The notes: generated from the letters alone by a model not told the origin. A DNA stretch of 64,000 bases from Idiomarina sp. MD25a (GCF_001870515.1 NZ_MDGT01000002.1:372066-436065), one strand, 5' to 3'. Shown: positions 35,745-46,011, numbered from the stretch's first letter. Translations and numbers: made by a program.

Positions 35745-37111
35745 AATATCAAAATCAGTTTGCCTTGCTTGATGATGCACGGGAAAGCTTGCTTCAGCGT
35801 GTTGCGCTTATTCGTATGGCACAACACAGCATTAAACTTCAGTATTACCTGTGGCGAGATGATGCCAGCGGTTTAACGTTATTAAATGAGTGCAAGCAAG
35901 CGCTCGAACGAGGCGTTGAGGTTTACTTGTTGTTAGATGACTTTACCAGCAAACCTACTGAACGCTTGTTGCGAGATCTGAGTCAGCACCCAAACTTTCA
36001 GGTAAAATTGTTTAATCCGTTGGTTCATCGCAAACTCCGCTGGTTAAACTACTTTACTGATTTTCGTCGAGTGAATCGGCGCATGCACAATAAGGCGTTT
36101 ATTGTTGATGATCAGTATGCCATTGTCGGTGGACGCAACATCGGTGATGAGTACTTTGGCACTCATTCGGGGCAGTTGTTTTCCGACTTAGATGTGCTCA
36201 TGAAAGGTCAGGGAGTCAGTGAAATAGCCGATGACTGGTTGAGCTATTGGCAATGTGACCTCGCTGTATCAATTGAAAATATTGCGGGTCGAAGTCGTAC
36301 TGAAGCGTTCATTGAGCGCTGGCAGCAGTTCAGCAAACAAGCGCATGCGGAACAATTGAACGAATACGTATTTGGCGGCCTATCAGAAGAAGCTCTTGAT
36401 TTGAGTCGGGTAAACTGGCATGAGGCAGAAGCTCAATGGATAAGTGATGACCCCTATAAAGCTTCATTGTCGCGTAAGCCATCGCGCTTGGTCGTTCAAC
36501 AAATGGTCAAGGTGTTAAGCAAGGCAACTCAACAGGTACGCATGGTCTCACCTTACTTCGTGCCGACGCAGAATGGTGTACAGCAAATTGAGTCGATGTT
36601 GGAACGCGGTATTCAGTTTCAAGTTTTGACCAACTCGTTGGCTGCTACGGATGTACCTGCTGTGCATGCTGGATATCAACGTCGCCGTCGACGCTTACTG
36701 ACAGCGGGGGCTAAGCTATATGAGTTGCGACGCACGGAAGAGTCACCACAAAACCGCGTGCTACCTTACTTTCGTAGGTCGGCGACGAGTTTGCATGCCA
36801 AGACGGTAACGGTAGATGAACGCTCGGTATTTGTTGGCTCATTTAATTTTGATCCTCGCTCCGCACAAATCAATACTGAGGCTGGACTCATTATTGAATC
36901 ACCCAACTTAGCTCAACGTATTATTGAAATATTTGATCACGAACTACCACTACGCGCGTATCAGGTAAGGTTAAATCGTTTTTATAAGCTCTATTGGGTT
37001 GATCGAAGCCATGTACCTGTTAAACGCATCTATCGCGAACCTGATGCTGGGCTCAGACGACGTTTTGTAGTCTGGCTAACAGCTCGCTTACCGGTTGACC
37101 ATTTACTGTAA
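35741..37111 (+). CDS. PLD-superfamily phosphatidyltransferase, cardiolipin synthase C-like
   Basis: A 456-residue protein with two HKD motifs, [10 protein letters not shown] near residues 114-123 and [10 protein letters not shown] near 350-359, each followed by the Gly/Asn element ([19 protein letters not shown]). This layout and length fit the ClsC (YmdC) group, which makes cardiolipin from phosphatidylglycerol and phosphatidylethanolamine. No N-terminal membrane anchor is seen. It overlaps the VWA gene by ATGA, so it is translationally tied to the MoxR-VWA pair, an unusual context for a lipid enzyme. Confidence 0.88.
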   Translation: MKYQNQFALLDDARESLLQRVALIRMAQHSIKLQYYLWRDDASGLTLLNECKQALERGVEVYLLLDDFTSKPTERLLRDLSQHPNFQVKLFNPLVHRKLRWLNYFTDFRRVNRRMHNKAFIVDDQYAIVGGRNIGDEYFGTHSGQLFSDLDVLMKGQGVSEIADDWLSYWQCDLAVSIENIAGRSRTEAFIERWQQFSKQAHAEQLNEYVFGGLSEEALDLSRVNWHEAEAQWISDDPYKASLSRKPSRLVVQQMVKVLSKATQQVRMVSPYFVPTQNGVQQIESMLERGIQFQVLTNSLAATDVPAVHAGYQRRRRRLLTAGAKLYELRRTEESPQNRVLPYFRRSATSLHAKTVTVDERSVFVGSFNFDPRSAQINTEAGLIIESPNLAQRIIEIFDHELPLRAYQVRLNRFYKLYWVDRSHVPVKRIYREPDAGLRRRFVVWLTARLPVDHLL

Positions 37112-37112
37112 C

Positions 37113-37289
37113 ATGACGCATAAGAAACCCCACTTACCAACAAAGTGCTGTGCTCATTGTCAGCGCCCCTTTACTTGGCGTAAAAAGTGGGAGCGCGATT
37201 GGGAGCATGTCAAATACTGCTCGAAACGCTGCGCTGGGAAGGCACGCCAAGCGGCGCGCCAGCAGTCGGATGTTGATCAAAGTTGCTGA
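37113..37289 (+). CDS. DUF2256 small zinc-ribbon-like protein
   Basis: A 58-residue basic protein. Four cysteines in [18 protein letters not shown] and [12 protein letters not shown] suggest a zinc-binding ribbon, with the DUF2256 pattern. The ATG at 37113 follows the PLD stop by one base. Its function is unknown. Its last 13 bases overlap the end of the convergent DUF885 gene. Confidence 0.82.
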   Translation: MTHKKPHLPTKCCAHCQRPFTWRKKWERDWEHVKYCSKRCAGKARQAARQQSDVDQSC

Positions 37290-39085
37290 GCTATCCAGAG
37301 ACGTACCTTTTTTTCCAGCAAGAACAAGGGTAATGCACCGTCCTCAAGTACCACGCGGTGAAAACTTTTAATATCGAATTTAGCGCCAAGTTTTTGCTCA
37401 GCCATGCGACGTAACTCGGCAATCTTCAACTGGCCTATTTTATAGGCTAATGCCTGACCCGGGAGCGCCATGAAACGCTCAGCCTCAGATACAGCGCGTG
37501 CCTCGGCGACCGGTGCATTGTCATACATGTATTCGAGTACTTGTTGACGTGTCCAGCCTTTGTCATGAATACCTGTATCAGTGACCAAACGAATTGACCG
37601 CCATAGCTCAGCCGCCAAAGCGCCAAAGCGTTGGTACGGGTTTTGGTATAAGCCTAATTCATCGCCCAGCGACTCGGCATATAATCCCCAACCCTCAGTG
37701 TAAGCTGTTTCACGTCCGTACTTACGAAACAGTGGCAAATCCTTAAGTTCTTGCTGAATGCTGATTTGAAAGTGGTGACCTGGAGCCGCTTCGTGAAGAA
37801 ATAGCGCAGTTTTAGCCCAGGTAGGACGCGAGGACAGGTCATAGGTATTTAAATAAAATACAGCGGGTCGAGAATTATCTTGAGGTGCTGACTGATAGCT
37901 ACCCGAGCTCGCTGATTGCTCGCGGAAACGTTCGACCGGTCTGACTTCGTAGTCTGCTTTCGGAAAAATATTGAAGAGCTGAGGTACGCGCTCATCGACT
38001 TTAGCGCGCAATGAACGATAGTCTTCTAGCATCGCCTGACGACTCGGATAAATAAATTGATCATCGTTGGTCATAAAGTCAAAAAACTGTTTTAAATCGC
38101 CTTCGAAATCAACTTCCCGCATTATTTTGCGCATTTCGTCATGAATACGAGCAACCTCTTGTTTGCCAAGTTGGTGAACTTTATCGGCGCTGATATCGAT
38201 CGAGGTGTTCACCTTTATTTGATGTTGATACCAGGCCTTCCCATTGGGAAGTTGCCCAATACCAAAACTTTTGGTGCGCGTGTGAGGGAGATAATCTTCT
38301 TCTAAGTAATCAGCAAGACGCTGGTATGCAGGAAGGACCTCGTCACTCAGAATTCGGTTGTATTGTGCTCTTATGGTCTGCTTTTGTTGCTCTGACAGTG
38401 TTTGTGGTAAGTCGTCAACGGGACGCCAAAAAATGCTTTCTTTTATATTTCTGACCTGTTGCGCTCTAATTTGCGCAATGGCCTTTTCAATAAGCACTTT
38501 GGGTTGCACAACGCCTTGTTTTACTCCGTTCCGCATATTTTCAATCGCTTGATCGAAAATTACAGGAATTTGATGCATACGCGCTGCCCAGTTGGCGTAA
38601 TCTGCGGCATTATTAAAAGGCTGAGCCGAGGTACCCGAACCCAACATCGCGTATTGGTTAGCGATGTTATAAAACTGATTAATGGGTATTAGATGAGCAG
38701 GGAACTTGCTACCTTCAATCGCGTCTATTCGATCTTGACGGAATATTTGGTAACTGATTTTTTGCTTCTCTGTCAGTGAGTCGATGTCAATCGAGTCAAT
38801 CTTATCAAGGTACTTTTGCTCTAATTCGAGCTGCTGCTGTCGATGTGCTGGTGAGAGAAAATTCGGTAGCTTATCGTTATAACCCGTGCGTCCGATGTAG
38901 GTGGCTGTCAAAGGGTTCAAGCTCAGACTTTCATCAAAATAATGGGTGTAGAGCTCATCGAGCTTTTGCGACACGGAGACACTTTTAATTGATGAGGATG
39001 CCTTTGTACTTTGCGTTTGTTGTGGGGCGTCACCGCAACTAGCAAGGAAACCCGCTAATGCTAATACAATCAAAGAATGTTTCAT
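37277..39085 (-). CDS. DUF885 lipoprotein, putative zinc peptidase
   Basis: A 602-residue protein with a lipoprotein signal ending LASC (Cys 17). The DUF885 domain covers most of the chain. The zinc-site-like segment [19 protein letters not shown] lies in the last third, with the distant [20 protein letters not shown] as third-ligand region. Homologues are annotated as carboxypeptidases of unclear substrate. It lies two bases after the propeller-GGDEF stop on the same strand, so the two are co-transcribed. Confidence 0.88.
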   Translation of the reverse strand: MKHSLIVLALAGFLASCGDAPQQTQSTKASSSIKSVSVSQKLDELYTHYFDESLSLNPLTATYIGRTGYNDKLPNFLSPAHRQQQLELEQKYLDKIDSIDIDSLTEKQKISYQIFRQDRIDAIEGSKFPAHLIPINQFYNIANQYAMLGSGTSAQPFNNAADYANWAARMHQIPVIFDQAIENMRNGVKQGVVQPKVLIEKAIAQIRAQQVRNIKESIFWRPVDDLPQTLSEQQKQTIRAQYNRILSDEVLPAYQRLADYLEEDYLPHTRTKSFGIGQLPNGKAWYQHQIKVNTSIDISADKVHQLGKQEVARIHDEMRKIMREVDFEGDLKQFFDFMTNDDQFIYPSRQAMLEDYRSLRAKVDERVPQLFNIFPKADYEVRPVERFREQSASSGSYQSAPQDNSRPAVFYLNTYDLSSRPTWAKTALFLHEAAPGHHFQISIQQELKDLPLFRKYGRETAYTEGWGLYAESLGDELGLYQNPYQRFGALAAELWRSIRLVTDTGIHDKGWTRQQVLEYMYDNAPVAEARAVSEAERFMALPGQALAYKIGQLKIAELRRMAEQKLGAKFDIKSFHRVVLEDGALPLFLLEKKVRLWIAQQL

Positions 39086-39087
39086 AA

Positions 39088-42024
39088 CTAGGCTAACTCC
39101 GTTCTATTTCTGCCGCGTTGCTTCGCTTCATATAGTGCCTTATCGGCCGCCACGAGTAATGCACTGTGATTTGGGTAGTGTTCACTCGACGCAACGCCAA
39201 TACTGACCGTTACAGATAGATCGTTGGCAAGGTGATTAAACGAAGTGTCTTCCACCGTTTGTCGAATGCGTTCTGCCGCCTTGAGTGCCTCTTTAGCGTT
39301 AGTCTCAGGCATTAAAAGGGCAAACTCTTCACCGCCCCAACGCGCGATGTAGTCGACATCTCTAAGCATATTACTGAGCAGTGAAGAGAGTTCGATAAGC
39401 ACTTGGTCTCCGATCACGTGTAAGTAACGGTCATTGATTAGTTTAAAATGGTCGACATCGATAATCGCAAGAGACAAGGGTTGGGCTGAACGTTCACAGC
39501 GCTTGACCTCATATTGCAATTGCTCATCGAACGCGCGTCGGTTACCCAGCTGAGTCAATGAGTCTTGGCGCGCCAAGCCTTTGAGCTCCTTGGTTTTTTC
39601 AGCGACCATCAACTCGAGTTGTGTGCGCTGGTTACTTAAGAACCGGATGCGCGCTCTGACTAATACGGTGGTGATGGCAATGCCAGCCAAAGCAATGGTG
39701 AGCCAGAACCACGACTGTTGCCAAGGGTGCTCTGAACGGGTGAATGCAAAGCTAACTGGTTCGCTCCATGCGCCGCCAGGATACGCCGCTCGAACCTGAA
39801 ATACATAATCGTTGGCAGGGAGCGATGTATATTCTGACGTTGTCATCGACCCGCGAGGTAGCCATTGATCATCAAAACCGACCAAACGTACTTGGTACTC
39901 AATGTGATCCGCCATCAAGTAACCTAATCCTGCATAATTGACCACTAAGCGTTGCGTATCTGCTGGAATTCGACTCCCATAACTCACTCGTTTTCCATCG
40001 GCGGTGACTGAAGCAATCACCGCGGGTGGAGCAATTTGGACCATTGCTTTCAAATCAGAAGGTGCAACCGAGGATACTCCCCGCGCGGTACTCATCCACA
40101 CGCGACCATTATCACTGCGTATCATCGAGGGCCCGCCGCTATTAACTTGTGAGCTGCCCATGCCATCGACTTCGGTAAAGCGTTGATAGGTCAGTTTATC
40201 GATAGTGCCCTCGAGAAAATCGTTAAATACGTCGTGAGCGATAAAAATCGCTCCACGATTCGAGCCTAACCAAATATTGGCGTCTCCATCGAACGACATC
40301 GCAAGGTAGTTATCAAATGGTAAACCCTGATCACGGTTAATTATTTGCCATTTATTATTGTTCTGGTTGTGGTATATCAACCCACGGTCGGTCGCCAAAA
40401 AGACATAGGGACCTTTATGGCTAATTTGGAAAGTGAGTTGAGCATTATGTAAATCAGAAAAATCGAGTTGCTTTACTGCCCATTCTCCACCCGTTGAGGT
40501 GGCTAAATCAACAACCGAAACGCCGCTAACAGAGGCGATCCATAACTCATCATTAATAACGCGTAGTGCGGTGATGTAATTATTTTGTATCCCATCTTTA
40601 GTCGTAATCGTGCGCGTCTGCCATCCTTGGTCAGTGTCTACGAGCTGCGTTACGCCCGTGGGGGAACCGAGAAAAATGCCATAGTCATCCGATGTTGTTA
40701 GAGCGCGCACTTCCTCAGACCGGAGCACAGTGTCTGAGGTTAAGTGTTGTGTCACACGCTCACCGTCCCACATGAATAATCCGTTCGTGTAGGTACCGAT
40801 GAGTAGTTGACCTTGGTATTGTTCAAAGGATAACACCGATTGGTTGGCTAATGGGTGAGGCGCCTCGAAAGTGGTTAAACGAGACTCGGTTAGTCGGCTG
40901 ATACCGCTACTGGTTCCCACGTAGAGTTTATTCTTGAATTCATAAACGGTGCGTACAAAGTCTCCAGCGAGCCCATTATGAGACTGCATGGTGGTAAACA
41001 ACGAGCGACGAAATTGCATCAACCCACCATGGGTCGAGACCCATACGCTGCCCTCTTGATCCTCTAAAATATCAAGCACGTGATTATTAGGGAGACCGGT
41101 CTCGGTGGTGACTTGTTGTAACTCACCTTTGAAAAAGCGTAATATGCCGTTACGGTAGGTGCCTAGCCAAAGGGCACCATCCTGTGTTCTGTTAATTGCG
41201 CTGATAGTATAGTTAATGTCCGGCAATAGTTTTTTGAACTTGAAGCGCTCGTCCTGTTGTTGAAACAGACCACTCCCTGTACCAACAAGCAATCGCCCAT
41301 CGTGATCGAGAAATAGCTTGCGAATGCGGTTATCGGGCAACCCACCCACTCGCTGAAACTGCGTGGCGCCAGATTTTTTAACCATGAGCCCGCCTGCAGT
41401 TGCGGCCCACAAATTGCCCGCCGTATCGACTCGCGCCTGATAAACATTGTTAGAGGGCAAGCCATTGTCGGTGGTAAATTGGGACACGCGTTCGTTATTT
41501 TCGTAGTTAATAAGCCCTTGCTCACTGCTCGATACCCAAATCGTACAATTGCTATCGATTTCAACCTCATTAACGAACGGTGGAGCGGGCTCAAGTGGTA
41601 ACCATCGATTATCGTGGAAGCGGCTTATACCACCACGGGCACCTGCAACATAGATACTATCGTCACACGGATTGAGTGCGATTGAGAAAATACCAATATC
41701 GGGTAATCCAGTGACACGAATATCATCGTAAATATCAAAGTCTTTGCCATCAAAACGTACGGGGCCTTGCCATGTGCCAAACCAAAGAAACCCTTGTTTA
41801 TCTTGGGCGATGGCATTAATTGAGTTGTGCGGCAAGCCGTCGCGCGTAGTCCAGCTTTGACGGGTCATGTAGTGTATGGATTGATCAACGGGCAGCTCAA
41901 AGTCGATAGTATTGATGGCCGAGACAGTAGGAGCGCTTTGCGCGTGGCTGTCTATACTGAAGAGCGAAACAGCGATAACGAGTGAAAACAGTTTAAGCAT
42001 GTTGGGTATCACGGGTTTGATCAT
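39088..42024 (-). CDS. Propeller-sensor diguanylate cyclase (Reg_prop, Y_Y_Y, GGDEF)
   Basis: A 978-residue sensor. A signal peptide (LKLFSLVIAVSLFSIDSHAQ) is followed by about a dozen Reg_prop blades (repeats of the type GLPNNHVLDILEDQEGSVWV), a Y_Y_Y domain near residues 690-760, one transmembrane helix near 775 and a C-terminal GGDEF domain. The active site reads RWGGEEF, and an RDVD I-site lies five residues before it, so product inhibition is expected. It should make c-di-GMP in response to a periplasmic signal. The start is ambiguous: 42024 or 42000; the frame opens at 42087. Confidence 0.9.
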   Translation of the reverse strand: MIKPVIPNMLKLFSLVIAVSLFSIDSHAQSAPTVSAINTIDFELPVDQSIHYMTRQSWTTRDGLPHNSINAIAQDKQGFLWFGTWQGPVRFDGKDFDIYDDIRVTGLPDIGIFSIALNPCDDSIYVAGARGGISRFHDNRWLPLEPAPPFVNEVEIDSNCTIWVSSSEQGLINYENNERVSQFTTDNGLPSNNVYQARVDTAGNLWAATAGGLMVKKSGATQFQRVGGLPDNRIRKLFLDHDGRLLVGTGSGLFQQQDERFKFKKLLPDINYTISAINRTQDGALWLGTYRNGILRFFKGELQQVTTETGLPNNHVLDILEDQEGSVWVSTHGGLMQFRRSLFTTMQSHNGLAGDFVRTVYEFKNKLYVGTSSGISRLTESRLTTFEAPHPLANQSVLSFEQYQGQLLIGTYTNGLFMWDGERVTQHLTSDTVLRSEEVRALTTSDDYGIFLGSPTGVTQLVDTDQGWQTRTITTKDGIQNNYITALRVINDELWIASVSGVSVVDLATSTGGEWAVKQLDFSDLHNAQLTFQISHKGPYVFLATDRGLIYHNQNNNKWQIINRDQGLPFDNYLAMSFDGDANIWLGSNRGAIFIAHDVFNDFLEGTIDKLTYQRFTEVDGMGSSQVNSGGPSMIRSDNGRVWMSTARGVSSVAPSDLKAMVQIAPPAVIASVTADGKRVSYGSRIPADTQRLVVNYAGLGYLMADHIEYQVRLVGFDDQWLPRGSMTTSEYTSLPANDYVFQVRAAYPGGAWSEPVSFAFTRSEHPWQQSWFWLTIALAGIAITTVLVRARIRFLSNQRTQLELMVAEKTKELKGLARQDSLTQLGNRRAFDEQLQYEVKRCERSAQPLSLAIIDVDHFKLINDRYLHVIGDQVLIELSSLLSNMLRDVDYIARWGGEEFALLMPETNAKEALKAAERIRQTVEDTSFNHLANDLSVTVSIGVASSEHYPNHSALLVAADKALYEAKQRGRNRTELA

Positions 42025-42144
42025 TAGTTCACGACTTAAAGGATTGCTTGCAATCAGATGGTACGTGAATTGTAAATTGATTACCAATACTTACAACATT
42101 CGTAATAATTGAATCTGAAAATATATCAACCTTGGAGATTAAGC

Positions 42145-43197
42145 ATGACTAAATCTTATGCGGCACAATCTGAAACCTCGGGTATGGCTCCCCATACTAT
42201 TGAGCGCCGTGAACCTCGTGCTGACGATGTAGCCATCGATATTTTGTATTGTGGTGTCTGCCATACCGACATTCACTATGTGCAAAACGATTGGGGCGGC
42301 ACGATTTATCCGGTGGTACCGGGGCATGAGATTATTGGGCGCGTCACACAGGTGGGTGCTGATGTGAAAGACTATAAAAAGGGCGATATCGTAGGCGTTG
42401 GCTGCATGGTTGATTCTTGCCGAAGCTGTGAAGCGTGCGATCAGGGTCTCGAGCAATATTGTTTAAATGGCATGGTGCCGACGTACAACGGTGAGGACAA
42501 ACATGACGGATCAGTGACCTACGGTGGCTATTCTGAAAGCGTCGTTGTCAGTGATCGGTTTGTTGTGCGCGTTCCCGACGCACTCGATCCTGCGAAAAGC
42601 GCGCCTTTGTTATGTGCCGGGATCACGACTTATTCGCCATTACGCCATTATGGCGTTAAAAAAGGCGATAAGGTCGGTGTGATTGGTATGGGTGGGCTTG
42701 GTCACATGGGTGTCAAGTTCGCTAAAGCGATGGGCGCTGAAGTGACATTGTTTACGCGCTCAGAAAGCAAGGTGAAAGAGGCTAAAAAGCAAGGCGCGGA
42801 TCATGTGGTAATTTCTACGGATCCAGAACAAATGGAAGCCGTTGCCGAGACATTTGATTTCATGCTCGACACCGTGCCCGTTCAGCATGATTTGAATCCT
42901 TATTTAAACTGCCTAAAATTTGACGGTACCCATATTTTGGTTGGGTTACTCGAACCCGTTGATCCTGCATTACAGGCGGGGCAATTAGTGCTGAAGCGTC
43001 GTGTATTAGCTGGCTCTTTGATTGGTGGTATGCCTGAAACGCAGGAAATGTTGGACTTCTGTGGTGAGCACGGCATCCACTGCGATGTGGAAATGCTTGA
43101 TATTAAAAATATCAATGAGGCCTTTGAACGAATGAAGAAGGGCGATGTTAAGTATCGATTTGTAATTGATATGGATACTTTGAAGCAATCTGCTTGA
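42145..43197 (+). CDS. Zinc-dependent alcohol dehydrogenase, cinnamyl-alcohol-dehydrogenase type
   Basis: A 350-residue medium-chain dehydrogenase. Catalytic zinc ligands are in GVCHTDIHY and PGHEIIG; structural zinc in VDSCRSCEACDQGLEQYC. The nucleotide site GMGGLGHMGVKFAKAMG and the following FTRSESKVKEA suggest NADP. It fits the YahK/CAD group that reduces aldehydes. The frame opens at 42109, but the ATG at 42145 has ttggaga upstream. A strong terminator follows. It is divergent from the propeller-GGDEF gene. Confidence 0.93.
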   Translation: MTKSYAAQSETSGMAPHTIERREPRADDVAIDILYCGVCHTDIHYVQNDWGGTIYPVVPGHEIIGRVTQVGADVKDYKKGDIVGVGCMVDSCRSCEACDQGLEQYCLNGMVPTYNGEDKHDGSVTYGGYSESVVVSDRFVVRVPDALDPAKSAPLLCAGITTYSPLRHYGVKKGDKVGVIGMGGLGHMGVKFAKAMGAEVTLFTRSESKVKEAKKQGADHVVISTDPEQMEAVAETFDFMLDTVPVQHDLNPYLNCLKFDGTHILVGLLEPVDPALQAGQLVLKRRVLAGSLIGGMPETQEMLDFCGEHGIHCDVEMLDIKNINEAFERMKKGDVKYRFVIDMDTLKQSA

Positions 43198-43215
43198 TTC
43201 AACTAATCTTCAATC

Positions 43216-43257
43216 AAAAAGATTGACGGACGTTGATTTTTCCGTCAATCTTTTTTT
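43216..43257 (+). terminator. Intrinsic terminator of the alcohol dehydrogenase gene
   Basis: AAAAAGATTGACGGA (43216-43230) pairs perfectly with TCCGTCAATCTTTTT (43241-43255) around a 10-base loop, and the T run continues to 43257. The next gene starts 24 bases later. Confidence 0.92.
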
Positions 43258-43280
43258 ATTTGGACGGTTAATCAATCCTC

Positions 43281-44372
43281 GTGAAACAGTTACTTCGTCC
43301 TACCTATATTACAGGTAAGCTTGATCCGAATTTCCGTCGCAACCAATTGTTGGAAGTGTGTCTGGTTATCGGGGTTATTGCGTTGTTATCATTGGCGGCA
43401 TTAAACGCCTTTTTGTTTAATGATCTAGACCTTGCGCTCATGGATGCCATAGGTGCAGGTATTGCTGGCGGCTTACTTTACTTACTTAAAAAACGCCATT
43501 TGATAGAATTAGTCAGTTGGTTGTTTGTGGTAATGATAGGTATGTTAATTTCAACATTCCTGTTGTTAGCGTCAGGCAATAATAACGGCTATCTTTGGAC
43601 TGCTTTGTTCCCACCTTTTGCTTTCTTTCTTCTTGGTAAAAATAAAGGTCTTTGGATCACTTTATTGTTTTTCTCTGTATTTATGTTTCAGTTGTACACG
43701 ACAATATTTGTTAATAAAGCCCCTCACTTATCCCTAGGCGCCTTCTTAAACACACTCGAGGTGTTTGTTATAAGTCTTCTGTTGTATCGCTTTTACGAGA
43801 AGACACGGACAGAAGCCAATCAATTGTTACATGAACAGAGTCTACGATTGGAGAAAATGGCAAAAACCGATAAGTTGACACAATTATTTAATCGACAGTA
43901 TCTCGACTCGACATTGTTTAGTTTGTACAAAGAACGTCGGTCACTACCGATTTCAGTGCTGTTGCTTGACGTTGATTTATTCAAAGCGATTAATGATGAG
44001 TACGGTCATCTATTTGGTGACGAAGTATTGATAAAGCTGGCTAAGCGCTTGGGCGAATCGGTGAGAGATTACGATGTGGTTGGTCGCTGGGGCGGAGAAG
44101 AATTTTTAATCATCGCGCCCAACACATCGCAGCTCGATGCACTGGGCTTGGCTGAGCGTATTCGCAGGCAACTTAATATGCAGGTTAATGAGTCTGTGAC
44201 GACCAGTGTCAGTATAGGCGTGTCAAGCACTGACCGAGTTAAGAGCCCTGAAGAATTAATATCACAAGCAGACAGAGCCTTGTATCAAGCTAAATCGAAT
44301 GGACGAAATCAAGTCCGAAGTTTTGTTTCGGCGGTTGAATCTGAACACCGAAAAGTCAATAATACGGCTTAG
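43281..44372 (+). CDS. Membrane diguanylate cyclase (GGDEF)
   Basis: A 363-residue protein with about six transmembrane segments in residues 27-175, a short coiled linker (EANQLLHEQSLRLEKMAKTD) and a GGDEF domain. The active site is RWGGEEF near residue 270, with an RDYD I-site exactly five residues upstream, so it should be an active, product-inhibited cyclase. It uses a GTG start with no clear ribosome binding site. Its stop codon overlaps the first bases of the lysC riboswitch aptamer. Confidence 0.9.
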   Translation: MKQLLRPTYITGKLDPNFRRNQLLEVCLVIGVIALLSLAALNAFLFNDLDLALMDAIGAGIAGGLLYLLKKRHLIELVSWLFVVMIGMLISTFLLLASGNNNGYLWTALFPPFAFFLLGKNKGLWITLLFFSVFMFQLYTTIFVNKAPHLSLGAFLNTLEVFVISLLLYRFYEKTRTEANQLLHEQSLRLEKMAKTDKLTQLFNRQYLDSTLFSLYKERRSLPISVLLLDVDLFKAINDEYGHLFGDEVLIKLAKRLGESVRDYDVVGRWGGEEFLIIAPNTSQLDALGLAERIRRQLNMQVNESVTTSVSIGVSSTDRVKSPEELISQADRALYQAKSNGRNQVRSFVSAVESEHRKVNNTA

Positions 44373-44597
44373 GAAGAGGTGCGGTTGCTAGGTAGCATTG
44401 CTGATTGAGTTCCAACACTCAGGTAATGTGAGGGAGTCAACCGCCGAGGTAATGCATTGGTTGGATAATGTGTTACCGACTGTTGGGTTTGAAAACCTGC
44501 AGTTGTCACCTATCGGGTGGAGAGCTTCTGGCTGCATTCTTGAGTCATCTCAGCGTGGACCAAGCTCTCTGAACATTGTTGTAATTTGTTCAGAGGA
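44372..44597 (+). ncRNA. Lysine riboswitch with translational expression platform
   Basis: The leader of lysC carries the L-box core: GAAGAGGTGCG, then GAGGGAGTCAACCGCCGAGG, GTTGTCACC, and GGTGGAGAGCTTCTGG, in the same order as in the E. coli lysC riboswitch. P1 joins GAAG (44373) with CTTC (44525). Downstream, CTCTGAACA (44567-44575) pairs perfectly with TGTTCAGAG (44587-44595), which holds the lysC ribosome binding site. The competing helix GAGAGCTT (44520-44527) with AAGCTCTC (44562-44569) would break P1 and free it. Lysine should therefore shut off translation. Confidence 0.93.
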
Positions 44598-44601
44598 TCA
44601 A

Positions 44602-45984
44602 ATGAATCAACTTCATAATAATCTCAGTATAGCCAAATTTGGCGGCACCAGCGTTGCAACCTATGACGCTATTTCCGCAGCTGTAGCCAATGTGCAGCAA
44701 CAAACTCAACGTTTAATCGTAGTGGTCAGTGCCTGTGGTGGCGTGACCGACGCGCTGGTTAAAATCGCACACATGGCGAGCGATAGTGCAGATATTTTGG
44801 CACAGGTAGAGCAACGCCATCAGGCTATTATTTCCCAAATCTCACGGTTGAGACAAGCCCGTTTACGGTATTGGCAAGCTGAGCTTGAGCACATCCATGC
44901 AGATCTGCGTCAGCACTTAGAGGATATGCCGGAGCAAACGTCGACGCGCTTTTCCCAATGGCGTGATCGATTGTTGAGTTTTGGTGAGCGCTGCTCAAGT
45001 TTGTTATTTTGTGCGGTGTGGGAAGAACAAACTCAAACGATGGCTGAGGTGATGACCGCTGAAACGTGGTTGGTCACTGATGAACGCTTTGGCCATGCTC
45101 GTCCGAATATGGACGCAACTCGCACCAGAACAGCCCAACAATTGCTTACCTTAAATCCGGATATTCAATATGTCACTCAAGGCTTTATTGGCGCCACCGA
45201 AGCTGGCGTGACGACGACATTAGGAAGAGGGGGAAGTGACTACAGCGCAGCGCTTCTTGCAGTGGCGACAGGGGCCAGTGAAGTGCAAATTTGGACCGAT
45301 ATTGCGGGTGTTTATTCAACCGATCCTCGCCTATGTAAGGAAGCGTTCCCTATTCCTGAAATGAGCTTTGATGAAGCAGCAGAGATGGCAACTTTTGGCG
45401 CAAAAGTGCTACACCCAGCAAGTTTGATTCCCGCGATCGAACACAATATTCCGGTGTTTGTTGGTCATAGCCAGTTTCCAGAGCGTGGCGGCACTCGGCT
45501 GGTGAAAGATACCGTTTTTCGTCCTGATGTACGTGCTATTGCTGTGCGTAAGAAGCAAACGCTGATGACGGTTCATAGTATTGATATGTTTCATGCATCG
45601 GGTTTTTTGGCGAAGCTTTTTGGCATTTTTGCTAAGTACGACATCAGTGTCGATTTGATTACCACATCTGAGGTGAGTATTGCCCTAACTTTGGATGAGG
45701 GTGGGAGTCAAGCCAACAACCAAGTTACTTTGCCGTCGGTTGCGATTGAAGAGATTGAAGCATTTGCTCGAGTAGAGTTAGAACAGAATCTATCTTTAGT
45801 GGCCTTAATCGGTAACCAAATTGGACGACAGTCTCAGCTCAGTCAATGGGTTTTTGATGCAGTATCACCTACACCGGTACGCATGATATGCCAAGGTGCA
45901 AGCGCTTATAACCTGTGTTTTTTAATTCCTTCATCCGATACCGATTCGGTCATTAATCGGTTACACGAACGAATAAAACGATAA
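44602..45984 (+). CDS. lysC: Lysine-sensitive aspartate kinase III
   Basis: A 460-residue monofunctional aspartokinase (E. coli LysC 449), first step of lysine/threonine/methionine synthesis. SIAKFGGTSVATYDAI is the N-terminal signature, followed by VVVVSACGGVTDALV, FGERCSS, TLGRGGSDYSAALLA and ATFGAKVLHP. Two ACT domains lie at the end. The frame is open from 44398, but that runs through the riboswitch; the ATG at 44602 with agagga upstream is the true start. It is regulated by the lysine riboswitch just upstream and, by family knowledge, by lysine feedback. Confidence 0.96.
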   Translation: MNQLHNNLSIAKFGGTSVATYDAISAAVANVQQQTQRLIVVVSACGGVTDALVKIAHMASDSADILAQVEQRHQAIISQISRLRQARLRYWQAELEHIHADLRQHLEDMPEQTSTRFSQWRDRLLSFGERCSSLLFCAVWEEQTQTMAEVMTAETWLVTDERFGHARPNMDATRTRTAQQLLTLNPDIQYVTQGFIGATEAGVTTTLGRGGSDYSAALLAVATGASEVQIWTDIAGVYSTDPRLCKEAFPIPEMSFDEAAEMATFGAKVLHPASLIPAIEHNIPVFVGHSQFPERGGTRLVKDTVFRPDVRAIAVRKKQTLMTVHSIDMFHASGFLAKLFGIFAKYDISVDLITTSEVSIALTLDEGGSQANNQVTLPSVAIEEIEAFARVELEQNLSLVALIGNQIGRQSQLSQWVFDAVSPTPVRMICQGASAYNLCFLIPSSDTDSVINRLHERIKR

Positions 45985-46011
45985 AGCTTCGAAAAATTCA
46001 GCTTTGGCTGA

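Noticed and set aside
37277-39085. Sense-strand open frames opposite the DUF885 and propeller-GGDEF genes
   Set aside because: They have no ribosome binding sites or recognisable motifs and lie fully antisense to well-supported genes.
44398-44601. In-frame 5' extension of lysC from 44398
   Set aside because: It runs through the lysine riboswitch; the residues do not look like protein, while the ATG at 44602 has a ribosome binding site and begins the aspartokinase homology.
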